Assembly (NCBI GenBank): GCA_964304625.1
Contig: OZ199838.1
Location: 15,438,001 to 15,502,000 of the forward strand
Source: Kudoa neothunni
Taxonomy: Eukaryota > Cnidaria
Length of the DNA stretch: 64,000 nt
Reading direction: 5' to 3'
Within the stretch, counting starts at the first letter, position 1, and every line of letters starts with the position of its first letter. This document shows positions 1 through 13,564 of this stretch, in pieces. The position numbers and the translations under genes were made by a program. The notes beneath the pieces are model-generated. The model did no database searches and was not told where the DNA came from. It was given only the letters and a program-made list of their open reading frames with translations.

Positions 1-1576
1 GTTTGTGTGCTTCTCGTGTTTTCAAAGACCCCATCGAAAGATGCCGTTTATATTTTCTTCTTGCTTGGTTGCATGCAGTGATTATGGAACGATTACGCTA
101 TATTCCATTAGGTTGGTCAAAAGCGTATGAATTCAACGAGTCAGACTTTCGTGTGGCCTGCGATGTAATAGATTCATGGGTTGATGATTCCTCGAAAAGA
201 AGAACCAACTTGGCACCTAACAAAATTCCTTGGGATGCCATTAGATCCATTCTCTCTAAATGCATATACGGGGGCAGATTGGACAATATTTTCGATAAGA
301 AAATATTGGATGGATTCATCAATGATGTGTTCAGAGTGGAAAGTTTCGAAGAAGATTTCCACTTGGTAGACAAACAATCCGCTAAAATAAAAGTTCCTGA
401 CTGTCGATCCCTCAAAGAATATATCGATTGGATTAACATCAACATACCCCAAAATGAGTGCCCAGAATGGTTGAATTTGCCAGCCAATGCGGAGACAGTT
501 CTCTCAATTTATAAAGGCAGTCAAATCAGAATCAATTTGTTGAAACTTCAACTTATGGAATTGGACAGTAAAGTTTCTCTTCCTTCATCACAGCCCAAAT
601 CCAAACAAAGTGTTACCTCGCTCGACCAAGAAATACAACCCTCTAAATTAGTAAAAATTCCCCTAATAGTTTCCCCTTGGTTAGAACGTCTTCCTATATC
701 TGTTTCCACCCTCCCCAAAACTGCTTCTCATCTCTCGAATCCTATATATAGATTCTATGAAAGGGAGCTCCGCCAGGCGAGACGTCTTTTACATTTGGTT
801 CGTTCTAATTTGGAAGATATTGTCGCCATTTGCAATGGCCTTCAGAAAAAAACAAATACTCTTGAGCTAGTTATCGATTGTATTGTACAGGATAACATTC
901 CGGATCAATGGAAATCATATGATATACCTAAAAACCTTTCATTGAATTTATGGATTTGTGACTTGGGTAATCGTATGAAGCAATTTGCAGATATTTTTTC
1001 CGTCGTATCTACCAATCCACTTGAAACTATCCATGTATAATTCATTTCAAGTTTTTCAACTTCAAACTAATATTGAAAATTTTATTTAGAAAATTCCAAT
1101 ATGGCTCGGAGGATTTTTTGCACCAGAAGCGTTTTTAACGGCAACTCGTCAATATGTTGCGCAACAAAAAAATTTATCATTAGAACAATTGGATCTTGAG
1201 GTTGGTAGTGTTTTTGTTGTTACAATATAATTTCGATTTATTCCATTAGGTGAATTTTGATTCCGCTACAGATTGCGTTGACTCTGAATCAGACTTTTAT
1301 TTTATTGTCGAAAAATCATTCATTTTCGGCGGAAAAATATTGGGAGGATGCTGCCAAATCTCCGATGATATCTTTGCCGAGATATCCTCATGGGAATTTA
1401 CATGGAAAGTTGATTCACCATCCGAACCTGACCAAAATAAAATACAACTTCCAGTCTATTTGAATGAGACTCGCTCTCAATTCCTACTCACGTTGGTTGT
1501 TCCAAAGGATCAAACTCATGCATCCACTTACTTCAATAGGGGAATCGCCATTGCACTCTGCAATTATTCGAAATAA
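1..1576 (+). CDS. DYNC1H1: Cytoplasmic dynein 1 heavy chain, C-terminal part
   Basis: This is the last part of the microtubule minus-end motor heavy chain; the gene continues off the left edge. Three exons are visible: up to 1034, 1090-1200 and 1250-1576, with introns of 55 and 49 nt, all in phase 0. The translation follows animal DYNC1H1 through the AAA6 and C-terminal domains. Landmarks are [26 protein letters not shown]-like CIYGGRLDN, the exon-2 stretch [19 protein letters not shown], and the terminal LPVYLNETR and [10 protein letters not shown]. The [14 protein letters not shown] block is diagnostic of the cytoplasmic dynein 1 C-terminus. The stop overlaps an AATAAA signal at 1571-1576. 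Identity is very secure; the methionine near position 3 is internal and not a start. Confidence 0.96.
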
Positions 1577-2957
1577 AGCCATTTATTTATAGAAATTTTA
1601 TTTCATATTGACTAATCTAATCTAATCTTGCTTGTTTAAATTTTTTTATTTTTCGCAACCCACTACCCACTACCCACTATATTAGGAATGTACACGCCTT
1701 GGTTCCCAATTCCAATTTGCAGTTCTGTGGACCGCGAAATATATTAAATAATTTAAAATCAGTTCAATATTTGTTTCATTCTCTAATCATTTATATTTCC
1801 TAAAATTATTTTATAACAAGTTTTTTGGTCCTTGGGAGTTTTTAAGATCGAATTTTGACCTTGAACTCGAAAAGTTTGAGCCCCATTGCATTACATGCTT
1901 TATATAAACCTTTATTTTCCTTATTATCGTTTACACTTATTTTTCTAATTACTACTCGCTTCGCATTGTAACAACGTGTTCCCTTGGCGAATTCCTACGC
2001 TTTTCTGCGCATTATATAATTATTACATCTTAATTTCGATAAGTCTCTAGGGGAATACCACAAGCAATTTAATATCATTACCGACAACCGTTGCGCTGCA
2101 TTACCTATCGTGTTTCCTCGAAAATATGATCTGCTTACAAAATAAGACCTGGTTTGATGTTTAGGGTTATATTTAATAAAAGACCTAACGATATATTTAG
2201 CGGAAAATCAAAATATCACCTGGAATGGTTTCAGAGTATCTCGGTAATGATTATTTGACAGGACCTTCATTAAACCGGCTGTAGTTACAACAATCACGAA
2301 TAATTATATTTTCACGATGATAACAATTTTTTGTTATAAAAGACTTAATCCACATCACTTTTTTAGATAGTTACACAGGATTATAATCCTTTTTATTTTA
2401 TGTCATAAATATAAGAGCCACCTCGAAAATAAGACCTAGTAACTATCTCTTGTGTGAAATTAATATACGACATGGTCATATCTTCAAAGAAGCACAGCAG
2501 GTGTTCATTTTTTTACGTAGATCATTTCATTCGTTATCTTTTTCTCTATATAATAGATCAATACATTTTGCATTGTTCTAATTATGATTATAATTCTGGA
2601 GTAAAAATTCAGCCCTATTAATTAAAATAATCAGTCAGTACGAACCACACTCCCTTTGTTGTTTTAAATCTCTTGTTATGGTATACAAACTGAAAATATG
2701 TAAAATACGTTATTAATCCCTGAATTATTAATTATGAAATTTCCCATCAAAAATGTACGATAAAATTTTAATATTTCCGAAAAAGGTAATTATAAAATTT
2801 GTAAATAATTTAATGATCATTTTATTTTGTCGATATTATAAAGTTTTTATTCTCCCAAGTGTACACAGAATCGTTATATACTAAATAAAAATAGACATAA
2901 GAAAATTCTAGTTGGTTTTGAATATAAATAATCCACGATACAGCATTTTTGCTGAAA
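1577..2957. other. Intergenic region with weak repeats
   Basis: No coding signal is visible. It holds three copies of CCCACTA at about 1659-1680. Between about 2120 and 2440 it also holds several direct copies of an AATAAGACCT-like motif (2140, 2167, 2420), two of them preceded by CCTCGAAAAT. These look like the remains of an interspersed element that I cannot assign. Confidence 0.35.
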
Positions 2958-4660
2958 TTATTTTTTAATAGCATTGATTTTCTTTCTTTTATACACTGTC
3001 AGCTCAGAAGATGCACCTCCAACAACCAGTGAGGGTTCATCTGGTAGTAGGGCGATGTCTCGCACATTTGAATGGAATACTTGGAAAGTTGTGTTTTTAT
3101 ATTCCTAAAAAGATATCAAAGGAAAAAGAGGAATCAATGAGATACTGCAACAACATCCCACACGTTGACCTTTCCTTTGATTGTGCCATAAAAGAGGAAT
3201 CTACCCGAAGATGAAAATTCCATACAGGTAGCCCTATCATTAGATCCAACAGAAAGACTGCTGATACAACAGTCTGACCTTAGGTCGATAATCTCAATCT
3301 GTGGATAATGAATATTAGTATTTGATGTTGGAAACACAGAATGGAATTGAATATTACTTTTCCATCAGCATACGCTACAGCGAATACATTTTGAGTAGGA
3401 TGAAACCTTAATAGTTAAAAATAAATTATTCAACTCATTCAAGAATGTCAACCCTTGAGATTATTTCAATTTTTTACCTTATCGTCGTAATAGGCGTTTT
3501 ACAGTCTGATTCAAAATGATATCTTTTTGTTCCATCGATGTAATTCCATATTGAGATCTTTCCTTCTTGATCCTTTAAAGATAAAGATAAATTCTAAGTG
3601 TTCTTGGAATAAATTTACTCCAGCAACAACCAACGAGTTTAAAATATATCCTTTGTTAATGTTACAACTAAATATATATATATATAGATTAATATCGATA
3701 AAGGCTAAATAAACAGAATACGCGTTAAAAATCGTATTTTTGTCCATGTTAATATCTTGAAGTTCAAGCACAGTCTCACCGTACTCGACATCAACCACCT
3801 GGCACATTTTATGTTCTCCGCAAAATACGGCCTATATTCGATGACATTAATTCAACCGAAATATACACTCTTCTCACGTTTGTATCAGAATTTGTAAATA
3901 CACTATGATGCGTTTTCCATGGTGCTACGTATTCGAGAGAAGTGAGTTTGTTAGTTGCTGTATGATAGACATATTGTTTTCCGCTGGTTGTTCTTGAGGA
4001 AATTGATTTGAGAGTGATATAAAAGATTATAATTTTTAAAAATTACCCATATAGTATCGAACGACAATCTTTGGAAATCGAACCATAACTTAAAATGTCA
4101 GTCGATTTAAGAGTATTGATCTAGATTCAAATGAAAAATATGCGCACAATTATAAACTAGTATTTACTGTTGAAAAATCATTAGCGTCAACAACAATCAG
4201 ACTCTTTACCTACAGTCAAATTTGTATTAGATTTGTGTGTAAAATTTGCAATACTACCTTTGAAGACACATAGAGACAATTCTTTGTTTCACTATAGGGC
4301 ATAGTAACTACTTCGTTACAACCCAAATCGAAAGTTTCAGTGTGCTTTAAAATAGAACAAACTGGCTTCAAATTGCTGAGAGTCATTAGGGCATAGCTAC
4401 TCACTAAAACACCAACAATTCTAATCCCAGATACCAATTGTCATGATTGCATACATCCTTTATCGAATGATAGCATTCGTTTCAGTTTCACCTTGCTGTG
4501 ACATGCTTCCAGCTCCATAGGGAGATAATAAGTGTCTAATCTGCTGGACATTAACTTTATTATCTAATAGCCTTAAAGATCTATTATCAATATTTTTAGA
4601 ACGTATCCATCATAGAAATTAACCCAAAATCGTAACTGAAGAGATGTTTATGGAGATAGT
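2958..4660 (-). CDS. WD40-type beta-propeller protein, multi-exon, unidentified
   Basis: A chain of minus-strand exons joined by short GT-AG introns encodes typical propeller blades. The last exons read KISIWNYIDGTKRYHFES, then FHPTQNVFAVAYADGK, then IEIIDLRSD and FSSSGRFLFYGTIKGKVNVW, and finish with VRDIALLPDEPSLVVGGASS and a short basic tail, with TAA at 2958-2960. Upstream exons between about 3850 and 4660 (ILSYGSISKDCRSILYG, PYSETKNCLYVSSK) also look like propeller strands. WD repeats usually serve as scaffolds in protein complexes, but I do not recognise the family and give no function. The start codon is not located; the 5' boundary is approximate. Confidence 0.6.
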
Positions 4661-5317
4661 TATTTCTAGGTCTACGCCAGAGCTCTTTAGTATAATCTAC
4701 CAATAGAACAAATAATTAACCCCTTGCTCAATAGAGTTAATCACACTCGGTCGTTAATGATTCGCTCAGGCAAGTCAATGTTGTCATGGGTGTCAATAGT
4801 ACTTTATTTCGTCGATTTTTTGCATTTTCATCATAAAACAATATACTTTCTCAATAAAAGCTATATTTTATACAATTAATTTAACAATTTGATCTATGGA
4901 AAATTAATCACTGTCCCTTACGCTCGTTAGCAATAATCATATTTTAAGATGTTTATATGAGCTTATAATATAATTATAAAATATCAGGTATCTGTTGAGT
5001 TTTTATGACTTTTCCTTATGCTGGAATGCCTTATTTAATTGTAGAAATATTCCATTATGGTAAGTATCGAATAAAATTTCATCATTATTTTTTATCAAAA
5101 CAACTTATCAAACACTTCACATAAAAATAATAAATCAGAAATTGTACAACGATAACATTTGATAAATATTGCACGGTTGGTTGGTAATGTAGTAAAAAAT
5201 CTAGCAGGTAGGCATAAGGATAATATACAAAATTCATTCGATTAATCTCTTCGTTATCTGATGCGAGAATTGTCGTTTTGGATTAGAGAATTTAGATAAA
5301 CTGAGATCGTGAGCAGG

Positions 5318-5530
5318 AGGTGGCTGTTGATGTTGATACTGAGATTATATCCAAATGTCATTAGTTTTGACTATATTTAATCATTTCTGGTCTCTCTGAG
5401 CAATAAAACTGGTCGCAAATAATTAAATATCGCAGATTCTAGAAAATTTAATTTGTATAAAGCTCCGAAGTAAAAGTAGCTTGGATTAAAAATTGTGACT
5501 GCGTAGCCGTACATGCCGTTTAGGATTAAA
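5318..5530 (+). mobile_element. GGCTATTG-family MITE copy 1
   Basis: Diverged copy of the dispersed inverted-repeat element. It contains the shared internal blocks TAGTTTTGACTATATTTAAT, CAAATAATTAAATATCGCAG, GATTCTAGAAAATTTAATTT and GATTAAAAATTGTGACTGCG followed by the ACATGCC motif. The left end (GGTGGCTGTTGATG) is degraded. Confidence 0.5.
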
Positions 5531-8295
5531 ATTGATCATACCAGTCCAATATCGTCTGCCCATAAAGCATGCGTATTTGAACCAGAAAAGTTTCTTTAAA
5601 ATCATAAGAATTAATGATATCGAAAAGTTTATAGTTACATCTATAATTACAAGAATAATGTACTGAATCATTGACCGATGAAATAATATTCTAATGAAAT
5701 TGCAGAATTTAAAATATAAAAATTGTAGAAGTGTATTTTGTAATTACGTGATATTAAGAATTTGTTATTGAACCTCTGCTTGCATAAGCCTATAACGAAC
5801 ATTTTCTGGAGAAATCATGAAGAGAGCGACCAAAATATGATTGTTGTACGTTAAATAGGTTTGAAGGAAGTAATGACTAAGTTTTCGAGGCATAGATAAT
5901 AATTGTAAATTATTTGTTGCTAACTTCAACTCTTGGTTTATGCTAAAGTATGTGATATTTGAAAAACACGCTCGTTCATGTGTTTTTTCTCGTTTTTACT
6001 ATAACGATTGTTTATAATAAATCAAAAGAATATTGAATGAAAACATGGAACCCGAGAAGATGACTTCTTAATTTTGATCTAATTCGCATTCGGCTAAAGT
6101 CGGGCGTGCGTGTAATCTACATTATTTTGCAACAAAGTCCAAAAAACAATATATTGACTTATTTTAAGATTTTTAACCATTAATAAATTTTTTAAATGTT
6201 TTTGTACTGAATTTAACGCAACAAACCCTCAAAATGGACTTGTCTGGTATTGCGAAATAATATGCTATCTTTCTATATTTCCAAACATCATATTAACTTT
6301 CCTCAAATATAATGACATTTTTAAGTATTGTTTTAGTTTATAAATATTTATTATTACTCTACCGTTAACCGGTAAAATTTTATACGATAATTACTTGCGA
6401 AAATGAAACCAAAAATAATTATACTAATCGTACATTAATTTTTTTAGCTCCTAAACCGATAAAAAGCATTGGTTAAAAATATATTTCAGTATATATTCTA
6501 ATGATATAAAGATAAGGAATTTGAGAATTTTTATATAATAATAAATAGAACATTTACTTTTTGGAAATACAACCTTAATTATTGATGGATTTATAAAACA
6601 GATTTATTTGGGGGGATAATGATATTACTTTAATAACATTGTACTTTTTAATTGTAACGAAATATTATATAATTTTTATTTTTCGGTCTTTTTACAACTG
6701 ATTCGTTCGTTGCAACACATCTACGCTAATAACTTGCACTAAAGTTTATGCAACATAATCTTATGCCCATTTTTTTAAAAATTCCCCAATTCAACAATTT
6801 TTAACAAATTTTAAATTAACCATTTCTGCGTGAATATTTCATTCCTTTGATTAGTAATTTCCTACATTTTGATATTGTCCTCGATGAAATTAGCAAATGT
6901 AATAGTTTAAAATATACTCATAAAATTGTAATTAATTAGATCTATTTTTATCTAAAATTTAGTATAAATACATTTTTATTCATATAAAATCATTATTTCG
7001 AGATATAAGTTCTAATTTTACATTTTCTAAAATTTATTATATTCTACGAAAATAATAACGCATTCATATAAGTAATGGTAAATATATTAATAGCTACAAT
7101 AATATAGTATCATGATTTTTTGGAGATTATGCAAATGTTAAAACTTTCTTTTTATAAAAGAGGGAAACCTTTTTCGAAAAAATACTCTGATAAATTAAGG
7201 ATCGAAATCCCTTTTTGATAATTTTTGAAACCTTTTACAACGCTCTTCGTTGGTTTTTCATTAGAACCGTCTCTTTCATTCCCAATGGTATAACTCTATA
7301 TGCCTGTAGTCAGGAGAATCCAGGTTACTGTAGGTCCTTCATTCATCACTGTAAATTGTTGGTTCTTTTCGAACCTCCTTTATGTGATCCGTATAAGTGT
7401 TTCACAATTTCTTTTTTTGATCAAAGAAAAAACGGATTTCTATGAGCTGCCTTTTCCCGTCATTGTAAATTTCGCAAAAGGTCCAAAAATCCAAGTTCCA
7501 TCTATACGATCCCAATATCTCTGCAAATTATTATTTCTTCATTTTTAATTATCCCATAATTATATATGAAATAGAATCCTATGATTAATGAACAATTAAA
7601 AGTTTCATCTGACGATTCGACCTGGGATGTAGAATATTTGTTACCGCTTATATCGTCATTTTCTATTGCATTTTAAATGTAATCAATAAACGGTAAAAAA
7701 TATACTAATTTATAGTTATTATGGGTTAATACTTTAAATTCCTTATTCCTGTATAACTTTCTACTTTTAACTATTTAACTCTGCCGGGTACTGACTGGGA
7801 TATTTAAAGACTTCAAATTGACTATTTTGTTTTCTACATTGATGAATTTTTAGTTATTTACTTTGAAAATTCTCATGTCTCTATATTAAGTGCGTTTCTA
7901 TGTGAAAATAAAATTTATCATTTATCGACCAAAGATTTATGCATAAAATAAGACATAATTTTTCAAATTTACTTAATATTTGTTGTATTATTTTCTAAAC
8001 CTCACATATTGATTATATATATATGATTCACTTTCATAAAAATCAAAATTTTTGATCCGAACAAAAATGCGAACCTTGAATAACAATATTTATTTTTGAA
8101 TATGATCCACAATAGATTAACGATAATTAATCCAATTAATTATTCCATTTGCTTTCGCTTTCGCATATTGGAGTAACAAAATTTTTTAGAACGTTTTTGT
8201 TTTTCTTGGGTTTTAATATGAGTCATTTAAACAATTTAAATATTTAGAAAACTCCTTAATTGCTGGTATAAGAGTTGTAACCGAAGTCAACTAAT

Positions 8296-8372
8296 GGGCG
8301 ATCAACAACACAGCGGTAAGGCGCCGCCGCCTTTTAAGCTATGGATCGCAGGTTCGAACCCGTCCGCGACCA
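8296..8372 (+). tRNA. tRNA-like element (possible tRNA pseudogene or SINE head)
   Basis: A 77-nt stretch with a D-arm-like CAGCGGTAAGGCG, a CTTTTAA loop where an anticodon (TTT) would sit, and an excellent B-box/T-loop GGTTCGAACCC, ending CGCGACCA. The 5' GGGCGAT pairs poorly with the 3' CGCGACC, so a functional tRNA-Lys is doubtful. It is G+C-rich against its surroundings. It is more likely a tRNA-derived pseudogene or short retroposon. Confidence 0.35.
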
Positions 8373-9300
8373 CTCATTACATTTATTTGAAAATAAATAC
8401 CATAATGAAGTATTATATGCTTTTTTGTTTCATAGAATATTAATTCACATGATAATAACACTAATCCTAAATTTTATTATATCACTGACTATTACCGAGG
8501 AAATGTCTACACACTAATGGATTTATTTGGAGTCTACTGGTTAAATGTTTATTCATCCTATTTGATGATGAAGTCCAACATTATTGATTGTTGAAGGAGT
8601 GTAAAATACACCATAGTGCTTTTAGTTTAACATTATATCAACAATGTTGCTGATAAGTAAATTCATGTAAATAGCTCCAGAAACAATAACCCGCTGTATA
8701 TTTGCTATGGAATTGTTAAGCTATGTGTATTGTTTACAATACATAAAACTGAGACAAATCGAATAAGTTTTAAGCGTATTTCGTCTAGGATCAAGAAATA
8801 CCCCAGTCAAGCCCATGCATTTTCTCTCATAGGTATCCTTACAATTATTTTTCTTTTTTAAGGTAAAAATGCCAAAATTTTAGTAATTCCAGCATGCTCT
8901 AATAGCATTTTTAAGAAATAATTTGTTACCAAGCTATAAAATAACGTATCATACGAATTTATTAAATAAAAGAAACGTCGGCTTCTCCAAAACTTATAAA
9001 TTCTATTATTTCAGCTAACGTTAGGAAAACCTCAAATAATTAGAAGTTTTCATTGAAGATAATCTTACAAAGAAAAATAAGTATAAAATTTGTTACTTTT
9101 CAGTGCAAAGCGTATAACGATGGAGGTTGCATATAAGCTCGACTCTGGACGAAAACAATTCAGGTCAAAATTTAGAAATTTTATTTTGTCGGCTTAATCA
9201 TTGCATTTAACATTGTTTTTGTTTGTTATAAATAACTCTTTAATAAAATGAGAAAAATGCACCAAAACGTGTGTTTCTACAAGTCAAATACTTTAGAATT

Positions 9301-9526
9301 ATCAATTGGCACGACAAATTTTAATCCTTAGTGATATTCCCGCATGCGCACTGAGAATTTTTAATCTGAACAACTCCTCCTACTCACAAACTTTATACAA
9401 GTTTAAAACTTTAGAATATGGTATATTGAATAATTTCTGACACCATTCTTTGCTCTCAGGTCCCAAAATAATTAAATATAGTCAAATCTTGTGGCACCCG
9501 AATATTATTTATCACGCCAAAATCCA
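9301..9526 (-). mobile_element. GGCTATTG-family MITE copy 2
   Basis: Copy in reverse orientation. It starts CAATTGGCACGACAAATTTT and ends near ATCACGCC, with the family blocks GTCCCAAAATAATTAAATAT and GTGGCACCCGAATATTAT. It is about 226 bp, matching the full-length copies at 18.9 and 25.8 kb. Confidence 0.5.
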
Positions 9527-10063
9527 CTTTCTTACCAATTACCTGTTTATCTCAAAAAATTAGCACTACTTGAACTAACTAAAGCAGCACAACGTAATAA
9601 TTTCATGCCGGGAATGAGTACGCTATAAAGTTCACATCCAGTAAATTGTTTAGAATTACTTGGCGTTTCTATAGGGAAACAAATGAATTTCATAAACAAG
9701 TTTTATAAAATTTTACGACCGATGTGCTAAATTCCATATCTCTGAGGAGTAAAAACCGCATCTTCGTATAGGTGAAAATCCCAGCCATCATTGATATTAG
9801 TCGAATTTGTTAATGAACAACTTGTGTAAAAAAATGATAATGCACGTATGATTATATTCAAAGCAGGTATTGAGATTCAAATCTAATGAGAGGTTTATAT
9901 GAATACACAGTTGCCCCATCACTGTTGTGTCAGGTGGACATGCGTATCAGTGAGCAAACGTTTATTTATGTCTCACGGAGTTGACTCCACCGAAAACTCT
10001 CCGCTAGATAACATCGAATCTATAGGTTTTAATGTTTCTTTATATGAAATTATAATAAGTCCT

Positions 10064-11358
10064 TAGATGCGCAACGTACCCTTGATGTGCTAGAAGATTT
10101 TCCATCTGATACCATAGTAGCTAATAAGTGCCGAAATAGATTTTTATTGGATGGTTTAGAATTTGGAATTAGTTCATTATCGTTTAAAATGCATTACAGG
10201 CTTGGAAAAGTTCAAAAATTGCAAAGTAACATTTAATATTTTGATTTTTATTTTTATTTCGGTTTCGATTTGATAACCAATTGTTTTACTGTGAGAATAA
10301 TTGTTGATAGGAGATATGTTTCAGACAGAATTCAATTAGACAGATTGAGGAATCTTTCTTGTCTCGGCGGATCGTTAACATCGCTTGATTTTTATGATAA
10401 TTTGTTGACAAAAATTGAAAATTTATCCGATTTAACGCTTTTAAAGTAACCTTTTATAATTTTCCTGTTTATAAACTTCTAATAAATTTATTTTAACAGA
10501 TACTTGGACCTTTCTTTCAATAATATAACCAACATTGAAAATCTCGAACAATTGATTAAGCTCACTTCACTTTACCTAGTCAATAACAATATCCATAAAA
10601 TTTGCAATTTAAACACACTAACAAACTTAACCATTCTTGAATTGGGGTCAAATTTTTTACGAGTAACGTTTCGTGCTAATTTTATCTTTAACATAATCAA
10701 TCTCATCATATATGAAATAAAGGAGATTGAAGGATTGGACACACTTGTCAATTTGGAGGAGCTTTATCTTGGAAAAAAATAAAATTAGGCAGATAAAAAA
10801 TTTGGATTCTTTGAAAAAATTAAGAATTCTTGTTTTGTCTGTAATCGACTGACTTTTTCCTCAAATAAAAAACTGATCAAATTTTGACTTCATTTTAGAG
10901 CAATAGGTTGACTCATTTAGAAAATTTATCTTCGCTTACTAATCTACAGGAACTGTATATTAGTTCAAATGGGATTAAAAAAATTGAGAACTTAGACTAT
11001 AATGTGATTGATTTAATTGTAGTGGACTTTTTAATAATTTCTGTATAGACAAAACTTCAAGTATTAGATCTTTCATACAATTTTGTTACTTCCATTGAAA
11101 ATATTGGTAAATTATCATCGTCTCTTGTGGAATTTTGGGTTAGTTGTGTTGTTTTTTTTAATCCGCTCATTTCTCATTTAGTTTAATGATAATAAAGTTT
11201 CAAACTGGGACGATCTGAACGTTTTCCAGCAATTTCCTCATCTCAGTACCATCTATTTGGAGCGAAATCCGTTGGCACATGACGTTGCCACTTATCGACG
11301 TCGTATAAAGTTGCTGTTACCTAATTTGAAACAGCTGGATGCCACTTGTCTATACTAG
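10064..11358 (+). CDS. PPP1R7: Protein phosphatase 1 regulatory subunit 7 (SDS22), apparent frame breaks
   Basis: A leucine-rich-repeat protein that binds and regulates the PP1 catalytic subunit. Repeats run in order: HYRLGKVQ, FRQNSIRQIE, SLTSLDFYDNLLTKIENLS, YLDLSFNNITNIENL, SLYLVNNNIHKICNL, ILELGSNFL, EELYLGK, LSSNRLTHLENLSSL, ELYISSNGIKKIENL and LDLSYNFVTSIENI. They finish with the LRR cap IYLERNPLAHDVATYRRRI, a near-exact signature of SDS22. Introns are about 40-60 nt. The reading frame breaks at least twice by one extra base: after ATTGAG near 10340, and in the A-run of GGAAAAAAATAAAATT near 10780. The phase of the first junction (near 10230) also does not fit simply. These could be sequence errors or a decaying gene. 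The start codon is uncertain. Confidence 0.85.
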
Positions 11359-13564
11359 AATCTACTCCTTAAAATCACCGTTTGCCGATATACCGATAGA
11401 TTTTCTAAATTAATTTTTGTTCAATTTTTTCTCTAAGGCGCTGTTTGAAGTTTTACACATGCCTAAATCAATCTTAATTTTAAATTTTCAAAGATTCAGG
11501 ATATTTTTTGCTTGTTTATTTGAAAAAATTTCAGGATGTATCAAACTTCTTTGATATAAAATTAATATAAAACATTATATTATATGTGTAATTATTAAAA
11601 AGTTTTGTTTAGTATTTTTCTAATGAATTTATGATTGGCTCTACGGTTGGGTTTCAATACTGCGTAATTTAACTTTATTAATATCATGTGCTTTAATTCA
11701 TTAAATAAAGCATGTAAAACATATTTATTGCCTTAAATGGATAATTAAATTTTGAACGTGCGGATATCATACAAACTAGGAAAAATAAATGTGTCTCACT
11801 ATCGTGTAATTCATTCTTTAATGTTAATCTCTCTAATCTGTTTGGTGCACGATAGTAAGCATGGTATGATCTCAAAAAACTATAGAGAATAAAACAAAAT
11901 AATTTATTACTGTAAACATTTTACATCTAAACCTGACGCCAAAGTTACGATTACGTAACATTTAGCTTTACCAAATTATTTTAATTTCGATATTGGTCGA
12001 TAATTTAAAATAGGCTACTCCACTCTTGATAAAATTTTGAAAAATATTAAAAACCCCAAAAACGTGAATATATTAAATTAACCTTTACAGTTCAATAGTT
12101 TCAATATGAGAAAAACCTATATCTGGTTTTGTTAATTATCAAAAAAAGCTTATATGATTGCTAATGGTATTCGAATACACGATTTTTTAGGAAAAAGGAG
12201 GTGGGTCAATAAGTATTAGTTTGATTTTCGTTAGATTTAAGAGATTTTCGTGCGTGAATTATGAGAAATAGAACAGAGTAAATTATTCCGATTAGGATAC
12301 CTTTGTGTCTAATTTCATTGTACAAAGTGTAAATTTCGAGGGCCGAGGAAAATTTTTTAAACAATGAGGGTGATTATATGCTGAAATGAGGATTATTAAG
12401 GATTGGGATTTCATGATTCCAACGTTTTATGGTTGTTACTAGTTTTTACAAACATTTTGATGGATAATACATCTCAGTAAATTAATTATATTAGGTAGAA
12501 ACGCATGAAACATTAAACCAACCCAAAATATTGAAGTAGATTATAAAATATGACGTAATATCTCACTTTATATTCAAAAACTAAATAATAAATGTTTGTT
12601 TTTAGATTTGACACCATTTTTATATTGTCGAGATAAATAAAAAATGCATTTGATTTACTAACATTCATAATTGATTTAACTTAAAATGCTTAAAAATTGT
12701 ATATTTTGATTTGTAACGATTTCACTATTTTAAAGTTAATTTTAATCACAAAATAATTATTTAAGATTTTTGTTTTTAGTTACTTAATAAATTAGACTAA
12801 AAATTTTCATGTTTGAATTTCGGAACAAATATTGTTATAACATTTCCTTAATCATGAAAAAACTACAACAAAAATTTATAACCTAAAAAAACACATTATG
12901 GAATGCTATCATTAAGATAAAACATCTTCGTTCTAATTTTTCATAGAACAAATAAAAAAAAATCCGTGTTTAAAGTACAAAGTCACAAGATTGAACGTTT
13001 ACAAACTTATTACCAACGGATACAAATAAAAAATAATTCAATGAACAATTAACAACTTCGAAATTGTTAAAATTATAGAGAAATAATAATTTGTTGATGT
13101 ATTTATCAACAACATAGAGAATCCACGTGAATCCGAATATGCTCGACTTAAGATTCATTTCCAGTTTTTAGGTTAAATATTTTTGAGCTGAATTTAACTG
13201 CATAATGTAATAGTTTGTGATAAGAACAAAAATGATAAAACTTTTGAAAAAGAAGTGAATTAACAGGACGAATTGTAGGAAACGACTTTATTTCCGACTT
13301 TGTGTGTGACACCACCCGAAGTTCGTACACAAATAATGTAAAATACTGTAGTTTAGTTGATATTTTGAAAGAAATAAAATTTTTTATTCCAAAAAATAAT
13401 GCACTGCTGAATTATGATAAGGATATTTCTCCTAACATTGATTACAAAAATCCAATGTGAACGAATCACACCATCCTATTAATACATTGACTTAATCTCA
13501 TCGAACTGGGGGATAATTCCTATATCCTTGAAATCAACTCTCGACCATCGATTTTTTGAAGAAG
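11359..13564. other. Intergenic A+T-rich region
   Basis: I see no coding chain, RNA gene or clear repeat here. Open frames near 11.7 kb and 13.0-13.3 kb are short and match nothing recognisable. Confidence 0.4.

Larger units (their letters stand above)
4661..10060. other. Gene-poor A+T-rich region
   Basis: No exon chain could be supported on either strand. Contents are two copies of the GGCTATTG MITE family (5318-5530 and 9301-9526) and a tRNA-like element (8296-8372). Short open frames near 7215-7548 have no codon pattern or family motif. Confidence 0.4.

Noticed and set aside
98-487. 129-codon minus-strand frame at the left edge
   Set aside because: Antisense to the strongly conserved dynein heavy chain exon; no motif of its own.
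7215-7548. Overlapping frames of 76 and 82 codons
   Set aside because: No splice context, no motif and no codon preference distinguish them from background.
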